From Stromatinia cepivora (lineage: Eukaryota; Ascomycota; Leotiomycetes; Helotiales; Sclerotiniaceae), in contig RCTD01000026.1 of NCBI GenBank assembly GCA_014898415.1, positions 248,001 through 312,000 on the forward strand: a stretch of DNA of 64,000 bases, in the 5' to 3' direction. Positions 11,499-23,053 of this stretch are shown piece by piece. The position numbers were made by a program, and so were the translations under genes. Every line of letters starts with the position of its first letter. Position 1 is the first letter of the stretch. The notes under the pieces were generated by a model that was not told the origin of the DNA, ran no database searches, and saw only the letters and a program-made list of their open reading frames with translations.

Positions 11499-14299
11499 TC
11501 AAACGTGTCCAGTAGAATCCTTCGTTTTAACACTCTTCCATTCCAAAAATAAGGAAGACACAAACGCCAATCCGGTAACAGGAATCGCCGCAATAAAAAC
11601 TTTCTGCAATGCCCCATTATATGCTACTAACAGTGCAGGTAATTGATCCGCATCGACGACGGATCTAAAGCCAGTGGCACCAGCATCCAAAACAGCTTGA
11701 ATATCAATTCCTTGCAGTTGTCCATTGTTCGCAGAGGATTTCAATTGATTCTGGAGAATAGTATTACCGACAGAAACAAAGATTGCACCGCCAAAAGACT
11801 GCGATGCAACCACGGCAGCAGTACCGATGGGTATTTTCTCCAAAGGCAAGACGGTTTGAACAGCAGTGAATCCTTGTTGGATTGCAATGCCAAAACCCGC
11901 TGCACTGAGTATTTCGTAGCCAATCCATTGAGCTGAGGTGGTATCAGTTTCGAGTGTGCTGATCAACCCACAACCTATCGTGGCGATTGCTGTACCGAGA
12001 ATAGTAGGAAGTGTAAAGTATCCGAATTTTGAGACGACAATACCGGCCACGAGTGAGAAAAAGGCATTGCAGACGACATAGGGGATCATATCAACGCCGG
12101 ATGTGATAGCTGAAGTATTTTTGATTGCTTGGAACCATTGGGGTAGATAGTAGCTGTGGATTATCAAGGCCGAGTAGATGAAGAATGAGAAGAGACAGCT
12201 TGCTAGTACGCTGCGCTGTTTGAGGATGTCAAGTGGAACAAGGGCTTTGTCGCCTTGGTACCAAAGCCATAGTCCAAATACAACTATAGTTACGCCGAAA
12301 CCGACAAGAAGACCAATGACCTTTGAGCTGGACCAAGATCCCCCCTAATTGATGGTCAGTACTCAATTTTGGAAACCATCAAACTAATATCCAGATGAGA
12401 CTTACCTCTTCGGTATACTGGAAAGCTATGAAAAGCATAATGCAAGCACCAAGCAAGAGAATATTTCCAATGATATCTAGCTCCAAGACTCTGGAACCGA
12501 ACGATCGTTTTGTGTTCATGTTGTTCTTCGGATTAAAGAATACAATCATGGCCAAGATAGTTACACCACCAACCGGGAGATTAAAATAGAAGCACCACCT
12601 CCATGTAACGAGATCGGTGAAAACTCCTCCAAGCAATGGCCCCACGGTAGCTCCCAATCCGAACCTAAAGTTTCGTTAGATGAGGCGCTGAACCGAAAGC
12701 CTGTAGTACTTACATCAAACCTACAGCAGCCGTAAAAACCGGACGCTTGTGCATAGGTACACTGTGAGCGACAACAACAAAAGAGCCGGTTAGAATACCC
12801 GCACTCCCGACACCAGCGATGGCCCGGCCTATAATCAATGTTAAAGAATTTGGCGCAATACCACAAATCAAGGATCCTATCTCAAACGTCATATTCGCGG
12901 CTAGATATGACCATTTGATACTAAAGCTAGTGAAGATTTTTCCATAGAATGGTTGGAACGCGCATGCGGTGAGTAGGTATGCACTTCCGTACCACCCGAC
13001 ATCTGCGTATGACTGAAACTCTCTGCTAATGTATGGAATTGCCTAGGAGGAATGTTAGGATGATTTATAAGAAAAGAAATGACATTGAATGCATACAGTT
13101 GTAATAATCGTCCTATCCAAAGAAATCAAAAACACTGAAAGACAAAGACCAATCGTAAGGAACGTCAAAGCAATAATCCCTGGGTACTCAATATCCAGCT
13201 CTTGCGAGGAGACAACATTATCATCATTTCCTGGAGCACCAAAAGTTTCCGGATTACCAGTCGAGGTCAATGATCCTGGGCTTGGCTCTGCAGAGTCCCA
13301 TTCCACGAGTTCATCTATGTTCTTCATGAACTTATCACTCCATAACCCCGGTTTTCCAGGATGTCTCTGTTCTTCTACGGGAGTTGAGATACGTTTCGAT
13401 CGCCCAGTAGTCTTACTTATTTTAGTACTAGATGAGTCACTAAGCGTGCTTTGAGATGCTAGATGTCGAAGCGATGGCTCGGTAGATTGTACAATATCTG
13501 CAAAAATTTCATTGAGGACTATATTATTTCGCGATGTCTTGGTGTCTTGTGACTCCCGAGTTTCGGTATGTGTAATTGCAAAGCTTTCGTTGTCAAGTGA
13601 TGGCTTTCGTAAGTCGGAAAATGATTCGAATCTCGAAAAACTTGAGCTTCTTTGAGTGCTTTCGTCGGTATTGGGACGCGAACTCGAATCGATATCCTTT
13701 AATTTTTCCTTCATGTCTTGTAGCGAGGTTTGCGAACTCTCAGGCTCATTTTCTTCTGGTTGTCCAGGATTTTCCTGAGCATTAAAACTCTCCCGTGAAG
13801 TGCTTTTGTTGTGATCTGGGAGTGGCTGTTCGTTGGAACCTCTAGCCGGATCATCGAAGAGCTGCGAACGAGTTGCATCTTCTATCTTTCGATCATTTTT
13901 TTGTGAATCCGTCAACCAGGTCTCCATATTTTGCGAAAACCCTCCATTGCTTCCGTTGGAGGCATACTGAAAACTTCCCTGCTCATCCGTCTTGGCATCC
14001 GAAACTCCCTCAGGATCTTTTCTGTCGTGAATTAGTTGATTTTCAATTCCTCCTGTAAGATATGGAAAGGAACAATCTCCATCTCCAGACTTAATTTCTA
14101 CTGATGGCTCTTCTTGAATATCGGATTGCCTATTAACCTTAGCCTCATCTGAGGCCGACTGATTTCCTCTATCATTCGAAGTTTGAGATGAAGATTCTTG
14201 GGAGAAACCTTGTCGTGAAGGGTCAAATTCATCCACTAAATCCAAATTTGGTACCGCATTTTTGATTGAGGACCTCGCTTTATCGTCTGAACGCATCAT
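11499..14299 (-). CDS. MFS drug/toxin exporter (DHA2-like, 14-helix type) with long disordered N-terminal extension
   Basis: Four exons on the minus strand: 14299-13097, 13027-12714, 12664-12406 and 12344-11499, giving 873 aa. The first ~370 residues are Ser/Glu/Asp/Asn-rich with no domain. Transport helices begin with LTFLTIGLCLSVFLISLDRT. Family marks are DVGWYGSAYLLT, GRAIAGVGSAGIL, the motif-C-like GATVGPLLGGVF, and WRWCFYFNLPVGG, all typical of DHA2 proton antiporters that export metabolites at the plasma membrane. The expected exon 2 start (13044, GCAATTCC) puts the frame off by two bases because of an extra GA in the GAGAGAG run at 13021-13027. The acceptor 16 bases further in (exon from 13027) restores the frame but drops about six conserved residues. 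So the gene may be intact with altered splicing, or slightly damaged. It lies convergent with the regulator, 289 bp apart. Confidence 0.85.
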
Positions 14300-14807
14300 A
14301 GTTGCATGAGCATGGCGTTTCGTGAAATTATTATGAGGTTGATCGCGACTTAAAATCGTTTTAATGCTTTTTTTTTTTCTTCTATTAGGATTACGACGCG
14401 GTAAATAGGTATTGTGTTGTACTTTAGGTGACGATTACTACGATATCGGATAAATAATACCAAGATTATCCAACCTACTAACTAATAAAGTGCTCAATTG
14501 CTTCCAAAAGAAGGTTCTTCCCGTAGATCTTCAATAGGAGGCGTGTCCGTGGCTGTACAGCTAAACATTTTAGGTTATGTAGATCCTATACCAACTTTTC
14601 GCTTGGCCAACCTGTGGGGAACAACTTCTTCGTGTATGGAGACATGGAACACACAAATCATGTTCAATTGTAAAGACAAATTCATTTCAACACAATGGGT
14701 AATAATAAACTATATTTTCTCTAATCAGTTTGCCATGAGTACGTAAAATTACATTATATACTGCTCTCATTGAAACTTAATTTCCAGAATGAATGAGCAT
14801 CAATTTC
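14300..14807. promoter_or_regulatory. Gap between the MFS start and the thioesterase-like stop; promoter region of the MFS gene
   Basis: No gene is visible. The minus-strand MFS gene starts at 14299, so its promoter must lie here. A pyrimidine-rich run (poly-T) occurs at about 14369-14382. No specific site can be assigned. Confidence 0.4.
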
Positions 14808-16071
14808 TTACAGGATTTGGTCCCTCTTCAGACCAGCCAGTTGAGCAAGAGTAGAGAAGACACCAACTATCCCTGTACCATCAGTGTGTCTCCCCAAAGC
14901 TTCTGATGCCCCTGTGAATGATTGCTCCAAATCCTGCTGGCTTTCCACAGACAAAGTGTCTGCAATCTTCTTTCCCCTTAATCTCTCTTCCTCTATCCTC
15001 GCATGTGTCCATTCTTCAGCATCGGCTGAATTTGTATCTTCACCCTGTTGCGCATGCAACTCTTCTTCCTGAAGAGTGTCTGGTAATAGACCAGAGGCTC
15101 TCAACATGAATTCGGGACTGATCGTTTTGCGACCTTGTTTGAAAACACATTTGCTGAGAGAGCATGCCACGACGCCAGCGCTAGGGTCCAACTCCTTGCA
15201 CTCCTCGTCTCCTTTGTCTGTTTTCTGTTGTGGATAAAGGGTGTATGACTTCGGTTTTGAAGAGTCCTTTCGCACAAAATGTGTGACAAGCCATATCCAT
15301 TTTTCGTCCCATGATAGGACTCTTGTCCACATCTCATAGGATTCGTATGGCTTGAGTTCTTTTTTAAAGTTGCAGTTTACTGCTCCCAAAGCAATACCAA
15401 AGGTAGGTTCTTTCGACCCTGTAATTGCTGCTGTTCCTCCTCTCATCTGCTCGATTCCCTCTGAAAATAGCGTACAGAACAAGTGTGTGCGGGCTACATC
15501 GACATCGGAAAAATAAGAACTGTTGGTTTCTGAAGAAGTCAGTAGCTGTAGGTAGGTATGATGAAATGTGCGACTTACTGTGAAGATTGAAGTCAATTTC
15601 CATCAAAGGAGCGTGGGATTCCGTAATTATTGGCTGAAAAATTTGGTGTGGCCCACATTTGGCTTTTGGACGCTGTGAGCGAAGACAGAATCGGAAGGCG
15701 TTGACGATACGTAAATGCCATATTAATGGCAAGTTCTTGAGATTTCCGATCGCTAGAGCAACGAAAGCGAGTTTCCATATTGTCGACCATGTACAAATAT
15801 AATTTAAGCATTGCAAAAGAACGCGTAAAGAGTATGTGAGTATGCTGAGAAAAAGAATCTGACGTGGGGAGTGATGCGAGTGATGCTGCGTGACATATTC
15901 CGTGTATATGGGCGTGGTTTCGGGACCACTACCTGTAAAATTATCCATATCAAATTCTGGAGGTGGAAACTCGTACTGAAGATGGAGATTTCTGTCGTAG
16001 GAGTTGCTACTCTGAGAAGATTGACATGTGAAATGTTGCGTGGGATCATACGAGGGACGAGGGACGGTCAA
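14808..16071 (-). CDS. THEM6-like / thioesterase-like hot-dog protein
   Basis: Two exons on the minus strand, 16071-15579 and 15529-14808, joined across a 49-bp GTAAGT...TTCAG intron, give 404 aa. The splice rebuilds the continuous segment NLHKTNSSYFSDVDVARTH, which together with a downstream MWTRVLSWDEKWIWLV block is characteristic of the THEM6/4HBT-like hot-dog proteins of fungi. A hydrophobic stretch around residues 75-110 could be a membrane anchor. The C-terminal ~120 residues are acidic and helical. The family is related to acyl-CoA thioesterases but most members have no tested activity. The start at 16071 is the first ATG of the frame; its first ~55 residues are low in conservation, so an internal start is possible. 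The position next to an elongase makes an acyl-thioester role attractive but unproven. Confidence 0.75.
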
Positions 16072-17006
16072 CTTCTACTCTTTCTCAATACTGGACGGGT
16101 CCTCGCTTCCATGTCGAAGATTGGCTCTCAAATAGGATCGCTGAGATTATCAGTTTAGTACCGCGGTATGGGAATCGGTTACATTGGATCTTCAGCAAAA
16201 ACCCAATAGTCAAAAATATGAGACACCCTAGTCCTTTCGTAGCTTACCAAATTCCAGTAATGCTTAGAGTCTCGGAATTGCGAACTTTCTAGTTGCAAAA
16301 GTACTATCAAAAGATCTTCCTTACCAACAATCGTCATACACGCTAGGTAAGCCAAGGAAGAGAATGGCAGCCAGCCACTTGCGCTGCTACGTCAGATTAG
16401 GCCTCGGATAGCGCAGGACTAGACTCACAAGTTTCCTAGTTTGGGTTTCCACAATAAAAGTGCTACGCATGGGATCTGCACACGGAAGAGGAAACTTTCA
16501 ATCTAAAAAAGGTCCGAATCATAGAATGGCTCCACAGAGGGCCCATACGTGTAGTGGCCAAGATGTAGGGCTGGAAAATGTCCTAAATCCGGGAAGCTCT
16601 CTGGGTCAGTGCTAGCCATAATTAATTGCTAACGTTTGTGTGCATGATTGGGGATGTCTCAACATTCTATGAAGTATATTCAGGAATAACTTTATCAAAC
16701 GGTGAAATTCTGAAATTTGATATCTAAGTACGTAACTTTTGACCGAACAAAAAGTGTATCTAAATGTGACTGAATCCGCAATTCCACCAATTACAATCAC
16801 TATCCTCTGTTCCTTAAAAACTCCGATAGGAAAAAAATACATTATGCTACTGAATAAATCGACTAGATACAAAATTTCCCCATTAAACCCGATTTAGACT
16901 GCTTCTAATTTCTCTCCCTGGAATGCTTCTCACTTCCCCTTGCTACACTGATACCCCAAAGGAGATAGGTTTTCAACAATTGCTTTCTATCTCAAACTCT
17001 CAAGGT
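16072..17006. other. Intergenic stretch, no gene seen
   Basis: This lies between the thioesterase-like start and the elongase stop. It holds the promoter of the former. The only frame of note (16612-16872 minus) looks like chance. Confidence 0.45.
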
Positions 17007-18071
17007 TTATGATTTTCCTCCAGTCTTCATATCTTGAGATTTGATTGTGGTTCTCTTCACTGTGGACTTTTTGTACGTAGCAATATAGAAAGAGATAAAA
17101 AGAACAAGATATGAGCTGAGAATTGTGCAGCCAGCGACAGCAGCATATGGTTCACCCGCACATTTTCCAACGTGAGGAAGAGACTTGTGATAGGTACTAG
17201 TCCAGTAGTTCCATGAGGCAAACTAGAAGAAGAATTAGTAAGAATAAGGTGCCTAGACTAATATCGAAGCTTACATAGACAGCAACAAGATCGATGACAA
17301 ATTGGGTAATTTGAAGGCGGGTAATCCACTCCTTCCAGGTGATACGAATTCCACGTGCGCTTTGGAAGTAGTACCAGTACATGACAACGTGAACGAATAG
17401 ATTCAAAGTGATCGGAACCCAAGATACTGGAGTGTGTCCAACAAGTTGAGTATAGCACAAAAGTGCTGTTGCTGGGTGGTGGTAGCAGTGAAGGAAAGCT
17501 AAATCACAATTTAGCACTATTGAGGTTTCGACTGAGCATAACTACTTACTCAAAGGCTTCTTCTTAAGGAATAGGAACACGGTATCAAGTAACTCCACGT
17601 ATTTCGTGATGTAGTTCAACTATTTCTCATGATTAGTAAAACTTTTCCTTTCAAATCCCAATTCGAGCGACGTACATAGTATAGAGTAACCAATGGCTTG
17701 GTCCATCCGCTTCCACCGCAGATACCATCAAACAAACCATGTTTCCAGATACTTGGGATGAGCTGTTGCGCAAACAAAACAAGCAATGAAGCGCTAACGA
17801 CAGTCAACATCAAGTTGTGTGCCATAAACAAGCCATTCAGTTTGTATGCTGGACGATTTTTCATCCATGCTTGACCTCCAAAGATCACAGCATAGTAAAG
17901 TACAACCATGCCAAGAGTTTCCTCTAGCGTAGCCATTGGAGTCTCTCCAGGAACAAACTTGAAGTCTTCAGCAGGATATCCTGCTACTGACGTCCAAACT
18001 CTATCGAAGGCTTCCCATGGTGAAAACTTTACAGCCCCGTTAAACGGAACGAGAAGTGTACTGCTCGACAT
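17007..18071 (-). CDS. ELO-family very-long-chain fatty acid elongase (3-ketoacyl-CoA synthase)
   Basis: Four minus-strand exons, 18071-17676, 17619-17550, 17498-17275 and 17222-17007, give 301 aa, the usual ELO/GNS1/SUR4 length. All introns are 50-57 bp with GT...AG ends. The histidine box HCYHH is at residues 159-163, preceded by KKKPLTFL, and [21 protein letters not shown] just before it is the classic family block. Several hydrophobic helices (for example FHVVMY-like and [16 protein letters not shown]) and a lysine-containing C terminus indicate an ER membrane protein. It condenses malonyl-CoA with a fatty acyl-CoA. Fungi normally carry two or three ELO genes for sphingolipid and membrane chains. 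This copy sits among P450, acyltransferase and transporter genes, so it could be a pathway-dedicated paralogue. Chain-length preference cannot be read from the sequence. Confidence 0.93.
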
Positions 18072-19301
18072 GTTGTCTGATACTGTACTCGTAGAAAGGA
18101 AAAAATTATTAAGATAGGAATGAAATTGTGAACGAGGAATCTGATGTCCAAGAAAGATTTTGGTAGTGTAGGGGTCAGGAATTATATCTTAAGAGTTTTT
18201 GTTCTGAGAAAAGATCCGATGATAGTCCTGATTGAAATACACCTTTGCCGTATATTCAAAAGTTTAACAACAACTGCTAAGGACTAGTACGAAGATCATA
18301 ATCAAGACTACGGTATGTATCATCGACGATCTCAACCAAAATGGCGGGACGAATGATGATGAAGAAGCTGAATACTTGGAATTGACAGCTACTATTCAAT
18401 CCAGGGGTCCGCAGCCTCGAGGAGGCGAAGCCCCCACCAACTTTTGTTGTCAAGTTTGGCTTTGTTACCATGGGGCATGCGCAGTATTTGCGTTCAGGGA
18501 CGTAAGTGAGCCTAGCAATCGTTTTAGGGTATCGAATTGAGTTTTGGGACGTCTCAATCATCGAGTCTTCGCGCGCATGGGTATAATGTCCCCGAAATAC
18601 GTGCACCTAGCTAGCAATGACCCACAACTGATGTAGCGTCGGGTTCCTGTCGACCGAAAAAAATCAACTAGAGATAAGCTTTTACGGGTACCTTTCGGCT
18701 ATCTTGAATCTTGATGGGTCAAAAATATAGTACAATTACCCGATTCGGTTATCAGCTTCCGCTTACGCTAAGAAGCTTACTAGTTCTTGTCGATCTTCAC
18801 TGCGCGCTTCAGCTATTGCATGAATGCTTCCGGGATTTGATGATCACATACTGAAAAATCTAATTATCAAAAAAAGCTCATATTATTGGAAAAAGGGCTT
18901 TGACCCACTCCATAATTGTAACTCTGCGTCTAAGTAGAGTTAGCAAGCAAGGTTTGCCAGGCAGGGATGAGAACGTAATCACTCGACGTGGCATAATGGT
19001 AACAGTGCTAGCAGGAAGTATTGACTACCTTCACGGAATTTGGAATTTCTTGAAAATTTGCCATCATGATGTTGTGGAGCACGCTAGATAGACTAGTCTG
19101 GATGAGGATCAGCGAGATCAACATCCCCAGCCCTGTGGCTCACTCATATTGGTCAAGTAAACTATGAGATTCTAGGTCCACAGATAGAGACAAGTCAAGA
19201 ATTTTACTAGTGTTAGAATTTTCTTCATCAGTGATATTATTTCATGCTCTCCTTGCTCGAATCTTTTTTTTTCTTTACCTCAACTACACTTGTGCGACAA
19301 T
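18072..19301. promoter_or_regulatory. Shared divergent promoter region between the elongase and P450 genes
   Basis: About 1.2 kb separates the start codons of the minus-strand elongase and the plus-strand P450. No gene is visible. Pyrimidine-rich sequence (19264-19277) lies just upstream of the P450 ATG. The arrangement permits co-regulation but no defined binding site was recognised. Confidence 0.45.
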
Positions 19302-21037
19302 ATGGCTATCCAAGCATCTTTTCTCTCCCTCTCTGGAGCAGCGACATTAGTCGCACTCCTAATAGCAAAGACCTCGTCGTGGAGTACTTTGTACTGCCTT
19401 TCGATTGTCTTTGGAATTTTTATACCATCATATGTCTTTTACCTCAGTTACATCTTCCCATTCTACATTTCCGAGCTTCGACATGTTCCTACAGTCCCCG
19501 GCTTCCCTCTGTGGGGCCAATTTTTTGAGATTATTACCAATGAATGTGGTGTTCCACAGCGCAAATGGCATCAAGTGCACGGTCCAATTATTAGATACTT
19601 CTTTCCATTTGGAGCTGAGCGTCTAGCTGTGGCAGATGACGATGCCATCAAACAGGTAAGACTTCGCCAATGCTGAAATTCGGTTTCGCATAACATTCTA
19701 ATATCAACTCCACAGATGACAACTAGAAATCCATACAACTACCCAAAACCAGTGCGTGCAAAGTTGTGGATGGTCAGAATCCTCGGAGAGGGTGTTCTTC
19801 TAGCTGAAGGAGCTGAGCACGTACATCAACGAAAGTCTTTAGCACCAGGTTTCTCTATCCAATCAATTCGAGCTCTCTACCCAGTGTTCTGGCAGAAGTC
19901 TCTACTTCTAACCAAGCTATGGAAGGAAGAGATGGAAGTTGCGTCCGTAAAGACCAAGTCTTTCGAGGTGTTAGAGTGGTTGAACCGCACCACTCTCGAT
20001 ATTATTGGTTCTGCCGGCTTCGGTGTCGATATCAACTCTCTCGAACACCCTGAAACCCCAATTCGTGAGGCTTACCGACTTGTCTTTGCATTTGATATCG
20101 GATCCCGTATTTTGCACGGCCTGCAGGCATTTATTCCATCTACCAAGATGATTCCGGCCAAGATGAACCGTGATATGGAGGCTTCGCGTAGCATTATTCT
20201 CAAGACTTCGACGGATATTATCAACGAGAAGCAGGAACAAGCTACGCAGAGAACCAACCATAAGGACATTATCGCATTGATTGCCAAAGACAACTTGAAG
20301 ATGAAAGAGGCCGGTGAGCAGGGCCTTTCATTCGAGACTATGCGCGACCAGATCATGGTAAGCAGACTTTCTAGTATCCCCATCACATTTGCAGAAGACT
20401 AACATGCATTGATTCATAGACTTTCCTTGGTGCAGGCCACGACACAACAGCAACAGGTGTAGCATGGACAATTCACCTTCTCTCAACTCACCCAGAAATC
20501 CAAGAAAGACTCCGAGCAGAAATCCGCGAGCACATGCCCTTCCTTTTCGATCCCAATTCCCGTTATGACGAGTCAGTAGAAAAGACGGATGCGGATCTTC
20601 TACCATACCTAGACAATGTCTGTCGTGAATCCCTTCGCTACATTCCACCCATTCCAATGACTGTCCGCCAATCTCTCAAAGAAGATAAATTGGGTCCATA
20701 CACTGTTCCAGCTGGGACAGTCATCTATGTTCTGGCCAATGCTATCAATCATCTTCCTATGTACTGGGGCCCCACAGCCGACGTCTTTGATCCAGATCGC
20801 TGGGACAAATTGCCATCATCATTCACGACCAATGCTTTCATGACTTTCTTGCAAGGTCCAAGAGGATGCATTGGACGCAAATTCGCAGAGACTGAAATGA
20901 AGGTTTTGTTGTGTTGCTTGTTGAGTATGTACAAGTTTGAGCGTGATGAAAGTGTGGAAAATCCGGAGGACTTGAAGATGTGGAGATTGGTTTTGAGACC
21001 AAGGGATGGTGTCCAAGTTAAAGTTACTGCTATCTAG
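19302..21037 (+). CDS. Microsomal cytochrome P450 monooxygenase
   Basis: Exons 19302-19655, 19716-20357 and 20420-21037, with two phase-0 introns of 60 and 62 bp (GTAAG...CAG and GTAAGC...TAG), give 537 aa. The N terminus has two hydrophobic segments (about residues 8-27 and 32-57) anchoring it to the ER. Canonical P450 marks are the I-helix AGHDTT (337-342), ExxR as ESLR (402-405), PDRW (457-460) and the heme loop FLQGPRGCIG with Cys482. The sequence is complete and looks functional. It resembles the CYP4/CYP3-like clan of fungal P450s that hydroxylate lipids or secondary metabolites; I cannot name the family or substrate. A longer non-ATG start upstream was rejected in favour of ATG at 19302. 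It is divergent from the elongase. Confidence 0.93.
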
Positions 21038-21533
21038 ATTTGGTGGATGTAGATGAGATGGTAAAGATGTGATTAGCTACGAAGGAAAAAGGAAAACTGG
21101 TCATTGGCCCAGAACAATTGTAATGTTTACATAGATTTTTAGAGTAATTGATACGTTTTTGAACAATAATGAATTTTTTCTTTCTGCTAAAGGTTGCTGA
21201 GTTTCTGTTCAACCGAATCCCGTTCGTTTTTCGGCTCCTTCAAATTCATACTAGTAAATTTGAAAGCTTCATTATTTCTATTTCCCTTCAAGTCATTCAC
21301 GTGCATGATCAAGACTATCCGAAAGCTGCACATTGAACATTTCAGCGAGAAGGCAGAAGATTTTTCCAAGGAACGCAGTGTATATTAAAATTAAACTTCC
21401 GCATCAATAAAGTCACCCTTGAACAATCTCGAATCAACAACCTTGACATTCGTCCATGATGACCATCTCAAATTCTCTCTTCCGAACTGCCCCGTCTCCT
21501 CACTTGTGTTCCGTTCCGAATTGCCGTCCCATC
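21038..21533. other. Intergenic stretch, no gene seen
   Basis: The 3' flank of the P450 and of the possible small secreted protein. Only chance frames are visible. Confidence 0.4.
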
Positions 21534-21829
21534 CTAATTGTTGTCTTCCCCCACTGTAACAGGATTGCAGACAGCCACCCCCAAGCATACTGGGGGAAGG
21601 CCAATGGTTATAGGAACGGTCAGGCCAATCAATGAACCGTCACCGCCACCTTCAACTTCAGGCGCGGCATTTCGATTGTCGATCTGTTGACCAAATTGTT
21701 AGAACCAGTTCCGTAATCGCCAAATATGGACTGATACGAACCGTAGTGGAGATAGGAAGAGCTTTGCTCAAGCCTGCCATGACAGCGATGATAGTAAAGG
21801 TGGAGTTTTTTGATAAGTGAGAAGTGCAT
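21534..21829 (-). CDS. Possible small secreted protein (about 78 aa), with a frame problem in the signal peptide
   Basis: No long frame exists, but the minus strand shows a plausible two-exon gene: 21829-21742 and 21683-21534, separated by a 58-bp intron (GTTCG...CAACAG). Exon 2 encodes 49 residues beginning IDNRNAAPEVEGGG, hydrophobic in the middle, with two cysteines (VCLGVAVCNP), then a stop. Exon 1 encodes a hydrophobic STFTIIAVMAGLSKALP segment typical of a signal peptide, but it is in frame with the ATG at 21829 only if the run of six A's (about 21808-21813) were five. So this is either a frameshifted allele, a sequencing error, or a gene using another upstream exon. No family recognised. 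Confidence 0.35.
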
Positions 21830-23053
21830 TTTTGGGCGTGAAATATCGATTCGTACGAAGGGATGAGTGAATGATTGGGTTTGCTGTTTGAATACTGAGA
21901 GTTTGATAAGTGATTGTCGTTCGCAATGCCAATGAGAATGAAGATATATGTTGTAAATCATAGTGGCTGTCCAATTATCCGACTAGTACCTGTTTAGCAT
22001 TTTCAATATAAGACCGGCAGATCATATCGGAAGATGCCATAGACCGGCAGAAGGGAATTCTACAGAGTGGATTGTCTTTAGTCGGTGTCCTGAATAAACC
22101 AGCCTAATAAAGTTTAATTATTGGATGATGATCCTAGTCATAGCAGTTTGGGATCGACAAGGAGGTTAAGCGAAAGCCAGCCAAGTACGGTCAAGGAACA
22201 CTACAGGCAGTTTTTCATCAGCTATCCCATGAAAGCACAAGCACCAAGCACCGACAGTCTGTCTGTTAAGCTTCAATTAAGCATATATCTTTATTATTAT
22301 CCATACTAAACGCCAATTGGAAATCTTGTACGACAGAGAAGAACTACCTAAGATACACTTTATTGGGCGGGCCAAATCAAAAGGGGAAAGACTCTGCATG
22401 TCACAATTTGACGTGCTATAATTTTCTTTTGCTGGACTAAAGCAGTTGTTGTCCAAAGAAAAGACCGGATCAAATTATCCGGAAGTACTAGGAGATTTTA
22501 AGACCCAAGACATTTTAGCTCTATTTGCGTTAGTGTGCGGGTCAATGATACGGTGGCTTACATGAAAGCCCTGACACGTGTTCAGATGTAAACAAGGTTC
22601 ACACTACTCCTATAAATTTTTGAAGAGTTAAACAATATTTTGTCAAAAATTCATGTGAAATTGCTCCGTAGGGTTACCTCTGCGCTAGAATTGAGGTTAG
22701 CTAGGTGGGTCCGACAAGGCGCTCTCTACCGCGTCGGACTAATGGCGATTGCTGATCGTCATTGTGATTACTCCGATGGGATATCATTAACCAAAGGTGG
22801 AGTCAGTAGCTCCTCTATTGTGCAGTCAGATTTGACTTCCACCTTGGGAGGATTCAGTTATAACGTGGCTTTCGGTGAGACAGCACCATTGCATTGATAC
22901 AACGCTGTCAAGAGTAATGGTTGGATAGTTTCATGCATTGCAGAGTCTAAATAATTTACGAACATGCAGTGCATGCATCATTACGACGGGAATTGTATTG
23001 TCAAAGCCACTCCCTGATAGGGAAACATGCGTTATTTAACATGAACTAACCTC
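21830..23053. other. Intergenic stretch, no supported gene
   Basis: It separates the small-protein locus from the acyltransferase stop. The frame at 22640-22897 has no recognisable domain. Confidence 0.4.

Noticed and set aside
18963..19010. tRNA-like D arm (GTGGCATAATGGTAACAG)
   Set aside because: No T arm or closing acceptor stem follows, so at most a chance resemblance.
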